This document shows positions 7,428 through 8,334 of a stretch of 8,334 bases of DNA, piece after piece. The notes under the pieces were generated by a model. It had not been told where the DNA came from. It made no database searches and saw nothing but the letters and a program-made list of their open reading frames with translations. Source of the DNA: Acidobacteriota bacterium (lineage in GTDB: Bacteria > Acidobacteriota > Vicinamibacteria > Vicinamibacterales > UBA2999); assembly GCA_013140955.1 (NCBI GenBank), contig JABFRY010000046.1, positions 1 to 8,334 of the forward strand, written 5' to 3'. A program made the translations under genes and the position numbers. Position 1 is the stretch's first letter; every line of letters begins with the position of its first letter.

Positions 7428-8018
7428 ATGCATCTGACCGACGAAGAGCTCGTCGCACGCTCCGTCGCCGGGGACAGGGACAGCTTCAACCAGCTGGTAC
7501 TGCGCTGGGAGCGGCCGATCTATGCCCTCGCCTACCGGACCCTCGGCCGGGAGGAGGACGCGCGCGACGTGTGCCAGGACGCGTTCCTCCGCGCGTACCG
7601 GGCCCTGCCGGGGTTCAAGGGGCAGGCGAAGTTCTCGTCCTGGCTGTATCGCATTACGCTGAACCTGTGCCGGGACTGGATGCGCAGGCAGCGCCGTGCG
7701 CCGATGATCCAGGTGCCCGAGGGTATGGATCCGGTGGAGATGGTGACCGAGACCGGTCCGGCGGAGTCCATCGAGACGCTGGTGGCCCGTCGGGAGCTGA
7801 GCGCGGTGGTCGAGGCCGCGATGGCGGACCTTCCCGAGGATCAGCGCACGGCCATCCTGCTCAAGGAGTACCACGGGATGACGTTCCAGGAGATCGCCGA
7901 CCTGCTCGGATGCCCCCTGAGTACCGTCAAGACGCGACTGTATCAGGGGCTGAGTGTCCTGCGTCGTCAGTTCGAGCAGCGGTCGCGGCCTGTGCCACGG
8001 CTCGTGAAGCGAGGATGA
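7428..8018 (+). CDS. ECF (RpoE-like) RNA polymerase sigma factor
   Basis: An alternative sigma factor of the extracytoplasmic-function group that redirects RNA polymerase to a regulon set by its own signal. The 196-residue product has only sigma regions 2 and 4, as the group requires. Region 2 covers about residues 20-90 (core-binding and -10 motifs, including RDVCQDAFLRAYRAL and FSSWLYRITLNLCRDW). Region 4 covers about 124-183, with LPEDQRTAILLKEYHG and the helix-turn-helix MTFQEIADLLGCPLSTVKTRL. An acidic, variable linker joins them (about 95-120). The start is the only nearby ATG in frame; its upstream region shows a palindrome in place of a strong ribosome binding site. The following gene encodes a zinc-finger anti-sigma factor and overlaps or nearly abuts it, the usual arrangement. 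The exact ECF subgroup and its regulon cannot be set from the sequence. Confidence 0.95.
   Translation: MHLTDEELVARSVAGDRDSFNQLVLRWERPIYALAYRTLGREEDARDVCQDAFLRAYRALPGFKGQAKFSSWLYRITLNLCRDWMRRQRRAPMIQVPEGMDPVEMVTETGPAESIETLVARRELSAVVEAAMADLPEDQRTAILLKEYHGMTFQEIADLLGCPLSTVKTRLYQGLSVLRRQFEQRSRPVPRLVKRG
8011..8014 (+). promoter_or_regulatory. Ribosome binding site of the anti-sigma gene
   Basis: GAGG inside the last sigma codons stands nine bases before the ATG at 8024. It directly abuts the alternative ATG at 8015, so it favours the 8024 start. Confidence 0.5.
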
Positions 8019-8023
8019 CTGTC

Positions 8024-8334
8024 ATGTTCGAGTGTGGAGATCCTGCCGGGCTCATTGCCTACGCCTACGAGGAGTGCGACGTCGATGTCCGCCGACAGGT
8101 GGCGCGGCACATCGATACGTGTCCGGCGTGCGCCGCGGAAGTCTCGGCCTTGTCCTCGACGCGGGCCGCGTTGGGTGCCTGGGACGTGCCCGAGCCGGAG
8201 GCCGGCGTGGGCCTGTCGGAGGCTCTGAGTCTGGCCCTGGCGAGCCCCGCCCCTGCGGTGCCCCCCCGGTGGTACCAGCAACCGCTGCCGGCCTGGGCGC
8301 AGGTGGCCGCGGCGCTGGTGATCTTCGCCTCCGG
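8024..8334 (+). CDS. Zinc-finger (zf-HC2/ZAS) anti-sigma factor, partial
   Basis: The gene runs off the right edge after 103 codons without a stop. It probably encodes the membrane-bound inhibitor that holds the upstream ECF sigma factor inactive until a signal arrives. Seen: the ZAS-type motif His29-x3-Cys33-x2-Cys36 (RHIDTCPAC), with Cys4 25 residues before the histidine and a further Cys18. The N-terminal LIAYAYEECD is typical of the zf-HC2 family. A Pro/Ala/Glu-rich stretch follows (about 54-87), then a hydrophobic run from about Trp91 (AWAQVAAALVIFAS) that looks like the start of a transmembrane helix cut by the window end. An in-frame ATG at 8015 overlaps the sigma stop as ATGA and would add three residues; GAGG spacing favours 8024. 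Either start gives translational coupling to the sigma gene. A C7 run (8261-8267) lies before the helix. Confidence 0.88.
   Translation, partial: MFECGDPAGLIAYAYEECDVDVRRQVARHIDTCPACAAEVSALSSTRAALGAWDVPEPEAGVGLSEALSLALASPAPAVPPRWYQQPLPAWAQVAAALVIFAS

Noticed and set aside
7293..7874. Possible 194-residue N-terminal extension of the ABC-F protein
   Set aside because: The extension is antisense to the ECF sigma gene and has no domain. The GTG at 7292 gives the expected family N-terminus.

Overview
This window is a high-G+C, gene-dense piece of a bacterial chromosome. It carries six complete genes and one gene cut by the right edge. A folate-dependent TrmFO, a two-gene sigma54-type two-component system, and an ECF sigma factor followed by a zinc-finger anti-sigma factor would all fit an Acidobacteriota-like organism (perhaps a Vicinamibacteria relative). 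Some Deltaproteobacteria-like lineages would also fit. This assignment is inference from gene content and composition; there is no rRNA or other taxonomic marker. I see no tRNA or rRNA gene, CRISPR array, insertion sequence, phage gene or resistance island.

Layout. (1) 28-2390, plus strand: trmFO (tRNA uracil-54 methylation) runs into xerC (chromosome-dimer-resolving tyrosine recombinase) with a one-base TGATG overlap, a pairing known from many bacteria. (2) 2391-2509: a short convergent gap with inverted repeats but no classical terminator. (3) 5124-2510, minus strand: a soluble PAS-containing histidine kinase followed 29 nt later by an NtrC-type sigma54-activating response regulator, evidently one operon. 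(4) 5125-5306: the likely control region of that operon. It holds a perfect 7-2-7 palindrome, a nested stem-loop and a 10-bp palindrome. (5) 7292-5307, minus strand: an ABC-F translation-factor ATPase with a C-terminal coiled coil. (6) 7293-7427: a divergent intergenic region with opposed candidate -10 elements and two inverted repeats. (7) 7428 to the right edge, plus strand: an ECF sigma factor and, translationally coupled, its probable membrane-anchored ZAS-type anti-sigma factor, truncated at the window end.

How they work together. trmFO and xerC are housekeeping genes for tRNA maturation and chromosome segregation. The kinase and regulator form a self-contained signalling pair whose output is activation of RpoN-dependent promoters elsewhere. 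The sigma/anti-sigma pair is a second, independent signalling module. The ABC-F gene diverges from it and may share regulatory DNA with it. All gene families here are known. I found no convincing undescribed system. The points most worth checking are a roughly 36-residue insertion in TrmFO, the palindromes next to the kinase and sigma starts, and a possible redox-type cysteine arrangement in the anti-sigma factor.
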